64,000 bases of DNA from Ignavibacteria bacterium (GTDB taxonomy: Bacteria; Bacteroidota; Ignavibacteria; Ignavibacteriales; Ignavibacteriaceae), in assembly GCA_021286645.1 (NCBI GenBank), contig JAJTBZ010000022.1, forward strand, positions 1 to 64,000. Direction: 5' to 3'. The stretch's first letter is position 1, and each line of letters opens with the position of its first letter. This document shows positions 1 to 9,390 of this stretch, one piece after another. Made by a program: the position numbers and the translations under genes. A model generated the notes under the pieces. It made no database searches and was not told where the DNA came from. It was given only the letters and a program-made list of their open reading frames with translations.

Positions 1-7
1 ATCGCCA

Positions 8-62
8 TGCCCGTGGGGTAACTCCAGTCGGGGAAAACCCTCCTTCCGTTACCCCACGGGCA
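8..62. repeat. 15-bp perfect inverted repeat
   Basis: Positions 8-22 and 48-62 are exact reverse complements (15 bp) around a 25-base loop that has a small GGGG/CCC hairpin of its own. No T-run follows on either strand, so a simple intrinsic terminator is not clearly supported. It lies just outside the AT-rich polysaccharide island and may end a transcription unit to the left of the window. Its role is unknown. Confidence 0.6.
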
Positions 63-197
63 GATCAGTGTTATTTTTATATTCTCTTATTATATCATTT
101 TTTTAATTATCTTCGGTTACCTTTTATTATGACTCAATAAGAATATACGTTACACGCCACAGTATAATAATTTGTTTCTACCAATCAAAGCGTTCTT

Positions 198-243
198 CTA
201 CAAACTATGATCTTCCTCGTAGAGGTCATCATCGGCGGGGGAG
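198..243 (-). pseudogene. Remnant 3' end of an HTH regulator gene (duplicate of the gene at 9132)
   Basis: Read on the minus strand, these bases encode SPADDDLYEEDHSL and a TAG stop. This nearly matches the C-terminus of the intact HTH gene ending at 9132 (SPADEDLYEEDHSL, TAA). Over 44 aligned bases (200-243 against 9134-9177) there are three mismatches, all at third codon positions, and one changes E to D. Similarity stops abruptly at 243, so only the tail remains. The two copies are in the same orientation and bracket the polysaccharide island. The synonymous-type differences suggest divergence as coding sequence before truncation, rather than a fresh target-site duplication. Confidence 0.75.
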
Positions 244-389
244 TAATATAATGTTTTATAATTGGACTATTTGAACGCAACACCAATTCGGCAATTTGAG
301 TCCGGAAACTGCCTTTTCCTGAAGACAATAGCGAGTGCAGGAAGCCGGGCCATTATATATATACGGGAAATAAATCCCGGCCGTTAATG
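244..389. other. Gene-free AT-rich stretch at the left edge
   Basis: Outside the inverted repeat at 8-62 and the HTH-gene remnant at 198-243, the first 389 bases show no supportable gene, RNA or clear promoter. The sequence is strongly AT-rich from about position 65, like the island it borders. Confidence 0.5.
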
Positions 390-836
390 TTAGTTACCGA
401 CAGTTGTACTGACAAGCACCGTAGTTTTTTTTCTGGCAGCCATATATTTTACCAATTTTTCAAATATCGGTGTAGAGGCCGTTAAAACAATGAGAGTAAA
501 AAACCATTGCATAGAACGAGTAAGCGCTGTGGTTGGAGTTGTTCCTATAACAACAAAACCATATACAAGAGGAACAAGCCAGGTTATTGATCGGGAGTCA
601 TAAAATTTATACCAACATAACGTTACGGCAAATCCCAATATAAAGGGGATAGTAATCGGACCTGTTTCGCCAAAATCTACATGGGCATCCTTTAAATATG
701 TCCCGGCATTTGTCCACATTGGTATAAAATATCCGGGAGGAATGCTGGCAGGCTTCTCGGCGAGGCCGAAGACAGATAGAGTATAGTGCTGCCAAATTAT
801 GACAACATTCATGTTGGCTATTACATTTCTCTGCAA
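390..836 (-). pseudogene. C-terminal fragment of an oligosaccharide repeat-unit polymerase (Wzy-like)
   Basis: This 148-residue reading frame contains a periplasmic-loop-like segment (NAGTYLKDAHVDFGETGP) followed by membrane segments at about residues 63-80, 87-101 and 109-127. It resembles the C-terminal third of O-antigen/repeat-unit polymerases, where a conserved DFG..G loop precedes the last helices. Such polymerases normally have 380-450 residues and 10 or more helices, so most of the protein is missing. No continuation is visible upstream, at higher coordinates. With an otherwise complete ligase/polymerase in the same island, this looks like a decayed second polymerase. The family call is from pattern only. 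Confidence 0.5.
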
Positions 837-1231
837 TACTTACTTCCCATTCAATTACCACTATTAAATTTTGAAATTTCAACCACTTCTGAAACGACTC
901 ACTTCGAAAGTGTTTATTGCTCACAATTATTGTCGTCGTTTAGTTTATATTAACTTATGTAAATACCTTAATTTACTATGATAAATTCCACACAAATATT
1001 CCGACGATAAATTTGGATAATTGTCAGACACATTTTAGTTTTAGATTCTTATTCTTCTTGAAAACATGACAAAAATAAATGCGCAATTCTATTTCTATTA
1101 ATTGGAATAAATTTTCCTCTTTCCTATTTAGTCGGAAGCGTATCACATGGTAAGCTATTTTTCAAAAAAATATTATTCTTGGTGTTGCTAGCAGGCAAGC
1201 TCAGAATTGGAAAAGTTTAGTAAGGATCAAA
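837..1231. other. Intergenic region between polymerase remnant and flippase
   Basis: AT-rich, with no open frame that looks coding. It probably holds the promoter of the plus-strand flippase gene, whose ribosome-binding site AAGGA (1222-1226) precedes the ATG at 1232. It may also hold the degraded 5' part of the minus-strand polymerase fragment, but no residual similarity could be recognised by eye. Confidence 0.4.
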
Positions 1232-2737
1232 ATGCAGAAAAATTCAATTTTTTCAGGACAAACTCTTTATAAAAATGCAATTATTAATCTAATAGGCCTT
1301 GTACTCCCCCTATTCGTAGCCATTTTCTGCATTCCATTAATCATAAAAGGAATTGGTGATGAAAAATTTGGGGTATTGAGTTTATCATGGCTTGTCATTG
1401 GTTATTTTGGGCTTTTCGATTTTGGAATGGGAAGGGCGCTCACTAAATTAACTGCTGAAAGAATATCTCAACCAAATGAGGAAGAAATTCCTGGTTTATT
1501 CTGGACTTCATTTTTTCTGATAACAGCCTGTAGCTTGCTAATTGCGGTGTTAGTTTATTCATTTACTGAATTTCTCGTAATAAATTATTTTAAAATATCA
1601 GTGGACCTACGGGTTCAAACCATTCAGTCCTTTCATTTATTGGCCTTTGCTATTCCTTTTGTTTCGACTACTGCAAGCCTACGTGGTTTCCTCGAGGCGT
1701 ATCAGGCTTTTACAATAATTAATATAATCCGGGTATTAACCGGTATTTTCGCATATGTTTTGCCTTTAATAATCATCTATTTTACTACCAATTTAATGGT
1801 AATGATTAGTTTTCTTGTTTTCATCCGATTTCTCCTATGGGGTTGGCACTTTGTTGCATGTATAAAACTGCGTACAGAGTTAATAAAGAATTTTGTTTTT
1901 AACAAGGCATTCATTTCACCAATTTTAACGTTTAGTGGATGGATGAGCCTTGCAAACATATTTTTCCCGCTTGCAACTTATTTTGACAGGTTTCTTATCG
2001 GGGCACTTATGTCAGCTGCGGCTATTACCTATTATTCAACTCCAATGGAGTTAATCTCCAGGGCTCTTCTTATTCCGAGTGCTCTTTTTCAGGTTCTATT
2101 TCCTGCATTCTCTGCTTCCTATAAGAATTTTTCCGATCAATTTCAATCCTTATATTCACAAGCTACCCGTATAACTATAATTGCATTAGTTCCAGTATGT
2201 TTTTTAGTTTATACTTTTTCTGACCTAATATTACAATTATGGCTTGGCCAGCAATTTTCTATGCAAGCAACGTTGGTTCTTAAATTATTGTCAATCGGAA
2301 TTTTCTTTAATGCGATTACCCACGTTCCATTCTATATAATTCAGAGCATTGGTAAGCCAAAATTTTTGGCCCTGTTATCTATAATTGAACTTCCCGTTCT
2401 TATACTTCTTTTACATTTTGTAATTCCAATTTATGGCCTTAATGGGGTAGCTCTACTATTCACGATCCGGACCGGATCAGAACTTACTATACAGTTTTGG
2501 TATGTTCAAAAATTTGTTAAATTTCCCCGAGATCATTACCAGAAAATTATTGCGCTGGCTATGCTCTGTATTTTAAGTGTGCTCCCTGGCAGTTTTAATC
2601 TATCGATATCTGCTCGAATTATTGCTTCGGCGATTTATCTGATTACGTTTTTCTCGCTAACCTGGAAATTTTTTATACTTCTCAATGAAAAAGAACAGAT
2701 TGTAAATAAATTTTTTAGCCTCTATCAAAAAAAATAA
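1232..2737 (+). CDS. Wzx-type polysaccharide flippase
   Basis: A 501-residue, very hydrophobic protein with about 12-14 predicted membrane helices. It opens with a helix at about residues 15-40 and the FGVLSLSW..IGYFGLFDFGMGRALTKL segment typical of the MOP-superfamily O-antigen/teichoic flippases. These proteins move undecaprenyl-linked repeat units across the inner membrane for Wzy-dependent assembly. Length is normal for the family. The ATG at 1232 is preceded by AAGGA with good spacing. It is the first plus-strand gene of the island, but 584 bases separate it from the acyltransferase, so co-transcription is uncertain. Base composition is markedly more AT-rich than the housekeeping genes to the right, consistent with transfer. 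Confidence 0.85.
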   Translation: MQKNSIFSGQTLYKNAIINLIGLVLPLFVAIFCIPLIIKGIGDEKFGVLSLSWLVIGYFGLFDFGMGRALTKLTAERISQPNEEEIPGLFWTSFFLITACSLLIAVLVYSFTEFLVINYFKISVDLRVQTIQSFHLLAFAIPFVSTTASLRGFLEAYQAFTIINIIRVLTGIFAYVLPLIIIYFTTNLMVMISFLVFIRFLLWGWHFVACIKLRTELIKNFVFNKAFISPILTFSGWMSLANIFFPLATYFDRFLIGALMSAAAITYYSTPMELISRALLIPSALFQVLFPAFSASYKNFSDQFQSLYSQATRITIIALVPVCFLVYTFSDLILQLWLGQQFSMQATLVLKLLSIGIFFNAITHVPFYIIQSIGKPKFLALLSIIELPVLILLLHFVIPIYGLNGVALLFTIRTGSELTIQFWYVQKFVKFPRDHYQKIIALAMLCILSVLPGSFNLSISARIIASAIYLITFFSLTWKFFILLNEKEQIVNKFFSLYQKK

Positions 2738-3321
2738 TTTAGAAATCTAAGCCCTTTCCAAGGTTACTTTCTTATATAGTGTACACCTAAAATTTTCTTA
2801 GGGTAAATTTTGAGCAGCCAGATTAATTATCATTTATTCTGATTTTTTCAAATTTCAGATTGATGTCGTGCCCCTTTTGCAAAATGAAAAAACCTGGAAT
2901 ATTTGAAACACAATACTTTTGTAATTGAAACCGCGTGAATTAAGTCCGGCTCACTTCCCGTTGCATCATTTACGAAATAGCTGTAGACTTTTGCTGTATT
3001 TAAATTTATATTTTAAAATTCTAGTCGTATTTACTTCAATTACGCTTACTAATTGCTGTCAATTTTTTTCCTTTTTCACAAACGATGAGTTGCAGCAGAT
3101 TTATCTTCATGGGAAACGAAATAATAACAAAGTATTTTCTTATTGAGGTCTTTTTTTTGAAAATGCAGTTTCTTCAACTTAGTATTTTATTTCAGAGTAT
3201 CTTTCACTATTTTTTAACTTGGCGGTGTTGAATTTTCGTAATTAAGACATATCTTTACGATTTGAGCAAATAAACCATTGCTTATTAGGTCATTTTTTAT
3301 AGCAATTAATTTCATCGGAAA
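2738..3321. other. Long AT-rich intergenic region
   Basis: No convincing gene. A 73-codon frame at 2925-3146 would need a TTG start, lacks a ribosome-binding site and has no family features. The region may carry a promoter for the acyltransferase at 3322 or be the remnant of a lost glycosyl gene. Confidence 0.4.
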
Positions 3322-4782
3322 ATGCTTTTTAGTTCCATCCAGTTTTTTGTATTTTTTTTCATGTTGATTGCCGGTTATTATGCGTTCCCTTATCGGCTAC
3401 GAATGCCATTTCTGCTATTGGCTAACTGTTTCTTTTACATGTCTTTTGCGCCAGTTCTAATCCTTCTTCTTTTTTCAATAATTGTTTTTGACTATGTAAT
3501 TACTCTGATGATTGAAAAATCTACCGGATTTACAAAAAACATACTTTTCTCTTTAGGGTTACTATTTAACCTTGGGATTCTGGGGTTTTATAAATATTAC
3601 TTATTTTTTATTATAACACTTGCCCCATTTTTAGCGATTTTTAATATTTCTTGTCCTTTCCCGGTAATAAATGTTGTTCTTCCCATCGGGCTTTCCTTTT
3701 ATACATTTCAATCGATAAGTTATATTGTCGATGTGTACCGAGGAGAAATGAGTGCTGAAAAGAGTTTTCTTTCGTTATCATTATACCTTTCATTTTTTGC
3801 TAATATTGTATCGGGCCCTATTGAACGGGCTCAGAATTTATTACCTCAATTTAAAACAGACCATCAATATAACTACGACAATGTTGTTCAGGGAGCTAAA
3901 TTATTTTATGTTGGTTTATTCCGCAAAGTTGTAATTGCAGATAACCTTGCAAAATATGTTAATCAGGTTTACGATAATAATGGTGCGTATCACGGCATGC
4001 CTCTTATACTGGCAAGTTATTTATTTGCGATTCAAATTTATTGCGATTTTGCCGGGTACTCAGAAATGGCGTTGGGGTTGGCAAAAGCGTTAGGTTATAA
4101 TTTAACACTGAATTTTAATTCACCCTATAAAGCTAAATCTATTCCTGAATTTTGGAAAAAATGGCATATTTCACTTACGTCGTGGTTTCGAGACTACTTA
4201 TTTGTTGCGCTTGAGTATATTTATGCATTTCTCGGGGGCGAAACTATTACTAAAACAAGATGGTATGTGAACATGCTTGTTGTCTTTGTTGTTAGTGGCT
4301 TATGGCATGGTGCGGGATGGTCATTTATTGTGTGGGGACTCTTACATGGTGTATTTCTTATCAGTTCGCCATTATTAAAGAACTTTCGAGAACAATTAGC
4401 GGCTTTAACTCGGATAAATAAGGCCCCTCGCATTAGGTCAGCTATAGCTCTCTTTACTACTTTTCACTTAGTTACTTTTGCGTGGATATTTTTCAGATCT
4501 GGAACAATTTCTGCTGCTTTTACTAACATCGTGAATATTTTCGATTTTAATTATAATTCCAACTCAATATCTGTAAACTATCTTGCTCTGGCAATTGCTG
4601 TCTCTACGTTTTTATTTATTGAGCTGAAGGGTTCCATTAAAACTTCAATCATTAAACACTCAAGTAACACAAGTGTATTTTTAACTCCAGTACTTAGGAT
4701 AGCTTTTTATGTAATCATCACAGTTCTCATATTATTTTTTGGGCAGTTTGAGGCAACAAATTTTATTTATTTCCAATTCTAA
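3322..4782 (+). CDS. MBOAT-family polysaccharide O-acyltransferase (AlgI-like)
   Basis: A 486-residue multi-pass membrane protein of the AlgI/DltB-like MBOAT family. It carries the FWKKWHISLTSWFRDYLF signature at about residues 277-294 and the SGLWHGAGWSFIVWG motif, whose histidine (H329) is the expected catalytic residue. Members pass acyl groups, usually acetyl, across the membrane onto an exported polysaccharide, together with an SGNH-type periplasmic partner. That partner is the next gene, whose ATG lies 5 bases after this stop. The length matches AlgI-type proteins. The acceptor is presumably the glycan made by this island, but this is inferred from context. Confidence 0.9.
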   Translation: MLFSSIQFFVFFFMLIAGYYAFPYRLRMPFLLLANCFFYMSFAPVLILLLFSIIVFDYVITLMIEKSTGFTKNILFSLGLLFNLGILGFYKYYLFFIITLAPFLAIFNISCPFPVINVVLPIGLSFYTFQSISYIVDVYRGEMSAEKSFLSLSLYLSFFANIVSGPIERAQNLLPQFKTDHQYNYDNVVQGAKLFYVGLFRKVVIADNLAKYVNQVYDNNGAYHGMPLILASYLFAIQIYCDFAGYSEMALGLAKALGYNLTLNFNSPYKAKSIPEFWKKWHISLTSWFRDYLFVALEYIYAFLGGETITKTRWYVNMLVVFVVSGLWHGAGWSFIVWGLLHGVFLISSPLLKNFREQLAALTRINKAPRIRSAIALFTTFHLVTFAWIFFRSGTISAAFTNIVNIFDFNYNSNSISVNYLALAIAVSTFLFIELKGSIKTSIIKHSSNTSVFLTPVLRIAFYVIITVLILFFGQFEATNFIYFQF

Positions 4783-4786
4783 GTGT

Positions 4787-5860
4787 ATGAACAAATCTAA
4801 GCTATTATTGATATGTATTTATTTTTTAGGGTTGACATCCTTTTTAATATTCCTTTTAGTAAATACTCCTCCATTCATGCATTGGTTAAATGATCGAAAT
4901 GCAGGCTATGGTGACTTGTATTCTCTCTGTAAAGTAAAAAATTTCAATGAAAAACTACCACCCCGGTTTAATATTAGCGAACTTCCTAAAAACGACGCAG
5001 ATATTTACTTAATTGGCGACAGTTTTTCGGGTATTGCTCGCGATTTTAAACATTTACCAATTCAATTAGGGGAAAAAACTGGGAAAAAAGTTGATGCTAT
5101 AATAGCCTCTGATGTTGATATCCGTTTTTTTTATCCCCAAAATTATCCAAGATTAATTCATTCTTCTCGAACTCGTAGAAAGATCGTAATTATTGAATGT
5201 GTTGAAAGGCAGATTCTGACGTACTATCAAAATTTTACAAACTACAAGCCTGAAGAATTCGTTTCTACTCCATACGCAAAAATTTCTGAGTTAGCAAACA
5301 AAATAAATATCCATTTATTCAGTCAAGCAGGGGCATTTTATCAATTCTTTTTCCTTAATAGTCCGGGTTTTTCCAGCGTAACCGAATTTTGGAATACATT
5401 TAAATTTAATAGATTTGGGACAATTGCAAAGGAGACGCCTGTTTATTCCAAAAATCCTCCTTTTATCTTTTATTTTGAAGATACAAAAAAAGACTTGGTA
5501 AAAAGTTTTTACGCAAATCACTCTGATTCAGTAATAAAAAAAACCGCTGAAAATATTGCCCATATTGGAAAAATTCTTCACGAAAATTTTAATGCCGAAT
5601 TGATATTTATACCCGTTCCGAATAAATATACAATTTATCACAAATTTGTAAACAATGATTCGTATGATCAGTTTTTGCCAAAACTCCAGACTGCATTGGA
5701 GTTGCGTGGGGTAGTAGTTGTAGATCTATATCATCCTTTTGTTAACTCAAACGAATTGCTGTACTATCCTACCGATACTCATTGGAACAGAAGAGGCATT
5801 CAAATTGCTGTTGAACAAACAAAGAAAACCCTTGATAGAATCTCGATTAATCAAAATTGA
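4787..5860 (+). CDS. AlgX/AlgJ-like SGNH-fold polysaccharide acetylation protein
   Basis: About 357 residues from the ATG at 4787. A TTG 48 bases upstream is in frame but overlaps the acyltransferase and would bury the membrane anchor. An N-terminal helix (about residues 5-26) suggests a periplasmic protein anchored to the inner membrane. The SGNH-like fold is seen in DIYLIGDSFSG (Ser79 as candidate nucleophile) and the C-terminal PTDTHWN block (Asp330 and His332), the standard D-x-H arrangement of AlgX/AlgJ proteins. These proteins complete O-acetyl transfer from the MBOAT partner to the glycan. The gene directly follows the MBOAT gene, so the pair is almost certainly one transcription unit. 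Confidence 0.85.
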   Translation: MNKSKLLLICIYFLGLTSFLIFLLVNTPPFMHWLNDRNAGYGDLYSLCKVKNFNEKLPPRFNISELPKNDADIYLIGDSFSGIARDFKHLPIQLGEKTGKKVDAIIASDVDIRFFYPQNYPRLIHSSRTRRKIVIIECVERQILTYYQNFTNYKPEEFVSTPYAKISELANKINIHLFSQAGAFYQFFFLNSPGFSSVTEFWNTFKFNRFGTIAKETPVYSKNPPFIFYFEDTKKDLVKSFYANHSDSVIKKTAENIAHIGKILHENFNAELIFIPVPNKYTIYHKFVNNDSYDQFLPKLQTALELRGVVVVDLYHPFVNSNELLYYPTDTHWNRRGIQIAVEQTKKTLDRISINQN

Positions 5861-5867
5861 TTAATCG
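5844..5867. repeat. Stem-loop overlapping the stop codon of the AlgX-like gene
   Basis: Positions 5844-5853 and 5858-5867 form a perfect 10-bp inverted repeat with a very short AT loop. It spans the TGA stop of the AlgX-like gene. The region beyond converges on the minus-strand ligase gene. No uninterrupted T-run follows, so it may be a weak terminator or an mRNA-stabilising hairpin. Confidence 0.4.
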
Positions 5868-6129
5868 GGATAATTATAAAAGTAGAACTTCTTTATAAAA
5901 ATAATAAACAGCCATAGTACTGCATATCGCTTTACCTCTCTGCCTTCTACAATTATTATTAGTATGAAGCAATTCGCGAAAGCAATAATTTTCTCGAATT
6001 GCCAGTATATATGCGATGAGAATATTGGTGAGTATTGTATACAAGCACCGGCAATAAAATTAAGAGACTTTTCCGGTACCTTTACCTTTTTTTTGATGAT
6101 CCGAGTAAAAAAACGGTCTGTTGTTCAAT

Positions 6130-7536
6130 TTACACACGTGATTCTTCCATATTTTGCGGGTTGGTACTATTGTCTATGAACCTAAGGAATGTACCGAAAA
6201 CGAACCAGAAAATAATCCCAAAATACAAGCCATCGAAAGTAGGTTCAACCATAGAGTGTATCAGGCAACCAATATACGAGCAAATACCACCCCATAAAAA
6301 TAATTTGTCGTTTAAATTGTGTACACGGATATACGCTTTTACAAGCGAATAAAAAAGGTAAAGTAGAAAAATGAAGTATAATAAACTTCCGATCAGTCCG
6401 GTTTCACCTAACATACCAAGTACTAAATTATGTGCGTGAACTCCATCTTTACTCTTAAACTTCATATAATAGCCAAGATTAACTAATCCAACTCCCTCTA
6501 TCGGATGTTCCGTTATTACAGTACCAATATCATTATATAAATTTACTCTGGAAAAATATGAGTCCGTTTTATTTGCTTCAGAAATCCGTTTACTAAGTAT
6601 ACTGGTAAACGGATTATATACAATTAGAAATCCCAATGATATCAGTATTATGAGGATAGGGAAAAAAGTTCGCAATCTAATAATCTTGAATAAAAAGATT
6701 AACAATGCAATCAATAAAGCAATAATGCCACCACGAGAAAGAGTCAATATCATTGTAGCCGACAAAGCGGTTAATATCAAGGAAAGTAATAATTTTCCTT
6801 TTATTGTACCGGAAGATAATAAGCTTGATAATGTAATGGGTATAATTAGCACAAAAAAAGCAGCCAGGTAATTAGATTTACCCCATGAATTCCCAACTAA
6901 GTTTTTTCGTATAATCAACATTGCCATGCTTTGTTTCAAATTCCCCAACTGACTAATGTAATAGATTTGTTGTAATGCCAGAAATAATCCCCAAAGAATT
7001 ACTGCTGTGATTAAAAGATTTTTTAGTTTTCTGGAAGAAACCACATTGTAAGCAAAAACACAACTTATAAAACTAAAGAAATGATTATGCCATCCTGCAA
7101 TTGCCCGCATGCGATCGTGAGCCAGCAAACTACCTAATAATGTCCAGCAAATAAAAAGAGTGTATGCCCAAAAATATTTCGGGAATTTTGTTTTCTCCGG
7201 CCAACCAACAATCAGACGAATTAGCAACACAAACAATCCAAATGTAAAGGTTAGATCCACAGACGACATACCAAAGGATTTCCCCCCTGTCTTCACGCCG
7301 CCAAAAGAACCAATTAACATTGAAAATAAAATAAAAATAAGCAGATGAAAAGGCTGCTTGTAAAAATACAAGTAACCCAAGACCAGAATAACCAAAGAAA
7401 AAAAAGTAACGCCTACAATAACATCGTAGTGTAATGATAAAACGAGTAGAAGTATCTCAAATACTAACAATAATGAGAATTTGCTCAGAATCCTTGATTT
7501 CATCAAACCGATGTTGAAGGTTAAAAATCGCTGCAC
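6130..7536 (-). CDS. O-antigen ligase/polymerase family membrane protein (Wzy_C domain)
   Basis: About 468 residues with 10-12 predicted helices. The large periplasmic loop carries the family pattern: GNSWGKSNYLAAF near residue 215 and the GVHAHNLVLGMLGETGLIG segment near residue 365, whose histidine is the conserved position of WaaL/Wzy_C proteins. Such enzymes either ligate finished glycan to lipid A-core or polymerise repeat units, and sequence alone does not separate these. It lies 9 bases downstream of the Wzz-like gene in the same direction. The start is ambiguous: GTG at 7536 or ATG at 7503, neither with a clear ribosome-binding site. With the flippase it supplies the back end of a Wzx/Wzy pathway. 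Confidence 0.85.
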   Translation of the reverse strand: MQRFLTFNIGLMKSRILSKFSLLLVFEILLLVLSLHYDVIVGVTFFSLVILVLGYLYFYKQPFHLLIFILFSMLIGSFGGVKTGGKSFGMSSVDLTFTFGLFVLLIRLIVGWPEKTKFPKYFWAYTLFICWTLLGSLLAHDRMRAIAGWHNHFFSFISCVFAYNVVSSRKLKNLLITAVILWGLFLALQQIYYISQLGNLKQSMAMLIIRKNLVGNSWGKSNYLAAFFVLIIPITLSSLLSSGTIKGKLLLSLILTALSATMILTLSRGGIIALLIALLIFLFKIIRLRTFFPILIILISLGFLIVYNPFTSILSKRISEANKTDSYFSRVNLYNDIGTVITEHPIEGVGLVNLGYYMKFKSKDGVHAHNLVLGMLGETGLIGSLLYFIFLLYLFYSLVKAYIRVHNLNDKLFLWGGICSYIGCLIHSMVEPTFDGLYFGIIFWFVFGTFLRFIDNSTNPQNMEESRV

Positions 7537-7545
7537 AGTATTAAT

Positions 7546-8787
7546 TTATTTTCTATTACCAATGAAGAAGAGAGATTTTAAAGGCTCTATAACACCCTCT
7601 TTATAATGGTTATAGCGAGCCTCATCTGTTTTGAATTCCTGATACGAATGCTTAATAAGCGAGATAGTAACTGAAAAAAAGAATGTTAACAATGACGCCA
7701 ATCCAATTATTATTGATCGGTGCGGCGATGATTTCTTTTGGGCTGGAACTGCTTTATCAAGTACCAAACAAATAGGCATATCTTTTTGTTCATCAATTTT
7801 TGTCTGCTCATATACAGGCATTAAATAAGCAAAAAGCCGATTTTTAAACTCAACTTCTCGAATCAGTCGAATGCTCTTGATCGCAATATCCGGCACATTT
7901 TCAAATGCTGGAACAAGTTGGGTTAAATTATCCCCGCTCCCCCAATTGGAACCATATTTCAAGGCGGTTAACCTTTTTTCTAACTCTTCTATCTTTATCT
8001 CGGCCGATCGAATAATCATAGAATTATCACCTTGCATTTTCTTCAATACTTCAAGCTGGATTTGCTGTAATGTCAATTCAGATTTTAATTCGGCAGCCTC
8101 TTTTATACCGGCTTTGGTTTGTTCGTCAATTGATAGGATATGATATTTATGATTAAAAGCTCTTAAACTATCTTCGGCAGCTGCAAGCTCTTTCTTTACA
8201 TCATTACATCGTTTTTCAAGAAAATTTTTATTGGAGCTCGCTTCTCTCGTTCCTAACTCACTACTAATAATATTTAACTGATCTACAAAGTAATTAGCCA
8301 TTTGTGCTGCTCGTACCGGATCTTTGTCAGTTACTTTTATTGTTAAATTCCCTTCATCCTCTACACTAAATTTAACATTGTCATTTAGTTCGGATAATAC
8401 ATCTTCTATTGGTTTTTTTGGTGAGATATGATACACATTTCGTATATCAAATTTTTGGGCAACAGCTTCCAAAGCACGTCGGCTTTGTAAAATCATTAAA
8501 TAGCTCATTGATTCATCAGATGGTCCTCCAAGACGCCCCAATGTTTTTGAAAGATCCTGTATCCGACCTGGTAACGAAGCACCGATATCACCAAGTAGGC
8601 TATTTCTTTTTTTCGAGGGAACTATTGAAGTAGTAGAAGTATACCAATTGTCCATCATTAAGGCTATAACAATTGCGGCAAGTGTTACTATAACAGTATT
8701 TGTTATAATGAATCTTTTTGATTTGACTATAGCAATTATTAGAGTTTCAAAACTTTTCTCTTTTTGTATATTAGCCGCTTCCTGCAT
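7546..8787 (-). CDS. Wzz/GNVR-type polysaccharide chain-length determinant
   Basis: 413 residues with the polysaccharide co-polymerase layout: an N-terminal helix (about 27-47), a long periplasmic region rich in coiled coil (about 165-290), and a second helix (about 355-378) followed by a short cytoplasmic tail. The N-terminal half has the usual Wzz pattern of a short basic cytoplasmic start followed by W-Y-S/T residues just outside the membrane. It lacks a C-terminal tyrosine kinase domain. It sets the modal length of the exported glycan together with the polymerase downstream. The ATG at 8787 is preceded by AGAGG (8794-8798), and this gene leads the minus-strand pair. Confidence 0.85.
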   Translation of the reverse strand: MQEAANIQKEKSFETLIIAIVKSKRFIITNTVIVTLAAIVIALMMDNWYTSTTSIVPSKKRNSLLGDIGASLPGRIQDLSKTLGRLGGPSDESMSYLMILQSRRALEAVAQKFDIRNVYHISPKKPIEDVLSELNDNVKFSVEDEGNLTIKVTDKDPVRAAQMANYFVDQLNIISSELGTREASSNKNFLEKRCNDVKKELAAAEDSLRAFNHKYHILSIDEQTKAGIKEAAELKSELTLQQIQLEVLKKMQGDNSMIIRSAEIKIEELEKRLTALKYGSNWGSGDNLTQLVPAFENVPDIAIKSIRLIREVEFKNRLFAYLMPVYEQTKIDEQKDMPICLVLDKAVPAQKKSSPHRSIIIGLASLLTFFFSVTISLIKHSYQEFKTDEARYNHYKEGVIEPLKSLFFIGNRK

Positions 8788-9131
8788 TAAAAACCTCTGA
8801 AATCACTCAACTATTTACATATGAATACATTTAAAATTTCTGTCCAAAATACTGATATTTTATGCAATTACACTAAAGAATTTGAGTGAGACTTAAAAAA
8901 ACAATTTATTAAAAATCCTGTTGGAAAACTCTTAATATAAAAGTTGGGCCTTTACCACATTTTTTTTTGAGATTTCTTTTATCTTGAAATTATTAGTCGT
9001 CTAACTCTGCCTCCATTAAATAGTAACGAGTAATTTGTAACTCGTAGACTACGGCATTAGTGCTGTTTCTACAATTGGCAAATTTTCTATTTTATTATAT
9101 CCAATCAATACAAATTTCACTTTGATCTTCA
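8788..9131. other. AT-rich intergenic region at the right end of the island
   Basis: No gene visible. It probably contains the promoter of the minus-strand chain-length/ligase pair. Composition changes sharply at about 9140, where the GC-richer HTH gene begins. That is a natural right boundary for the polysaccharide island. Confidence 0.45.
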
Positions 9132-9389
9132 TTACAAACTATGATCTTCTTCGTACAGGTCCTCATCGGCGGGGGAGCGGGGCGGGTCCGGGGTAAACTC
9201 AAGGATATCGGCCGGCTGGCATTCCAGGGCCTCGCACAGCGCGTTCAGGGTACTGAAACGGATGGCCTTTGCTTTTCCGGTTTTCAGTATGGAAAGATTT
9301 GCCAGAGTCAGGCCAACTTTATCGGCAAGCACTGTTAACGAAATCTTCCGCTTCGCCATCATCACATCCAGATTCACAATAATTGCCAT
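9132..9389 (-). CDS. Small Cro/C1-type HTH regulator (YozG-like)
   Basis: About 85 residues from the ATG at 9389. An earlier in-frame start would overlap the upstream gene by about 60 bases. Residues about 12-70 form a Cro/C1 helix-turn-helix: KISLTVLADKVGLTLANLSILK, split at the turn, then a second helix pair ending in ECQPADILEF. This is the compact YozG-like regulator class usually paired with a DUF2975 membrane protein, exactly the arrangement seen here with only one base between the genes. It likely autoregulates the pair. Its 3' end has a diverged duplicate at 198-243, so the polysaccharide island sits between two copies of this gene's tail. Confidence 0.85.
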   Translation of the reverse strand: MAIIVNLDVMMAKRKISLTVLADKVGLTLANLSILKTGKAKAIRFSTLNALCEALECQPADILEFTPDPPRSPADEDLYEEDHSL

Positions 9390-9390
9390 G

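Noticed and set aside
607-924. Minus-strand frame overlapping the polymerase fragment
   Set aside because: It is in another frame than the polymerase-like sequence and has no membrane pattern or family features.
2925-3146. 73-codon frame as a small protein
   Set aside because: It needs a TTG start, has no ribosome-binding site, and its composition matches AT-rich noncoding DNA.
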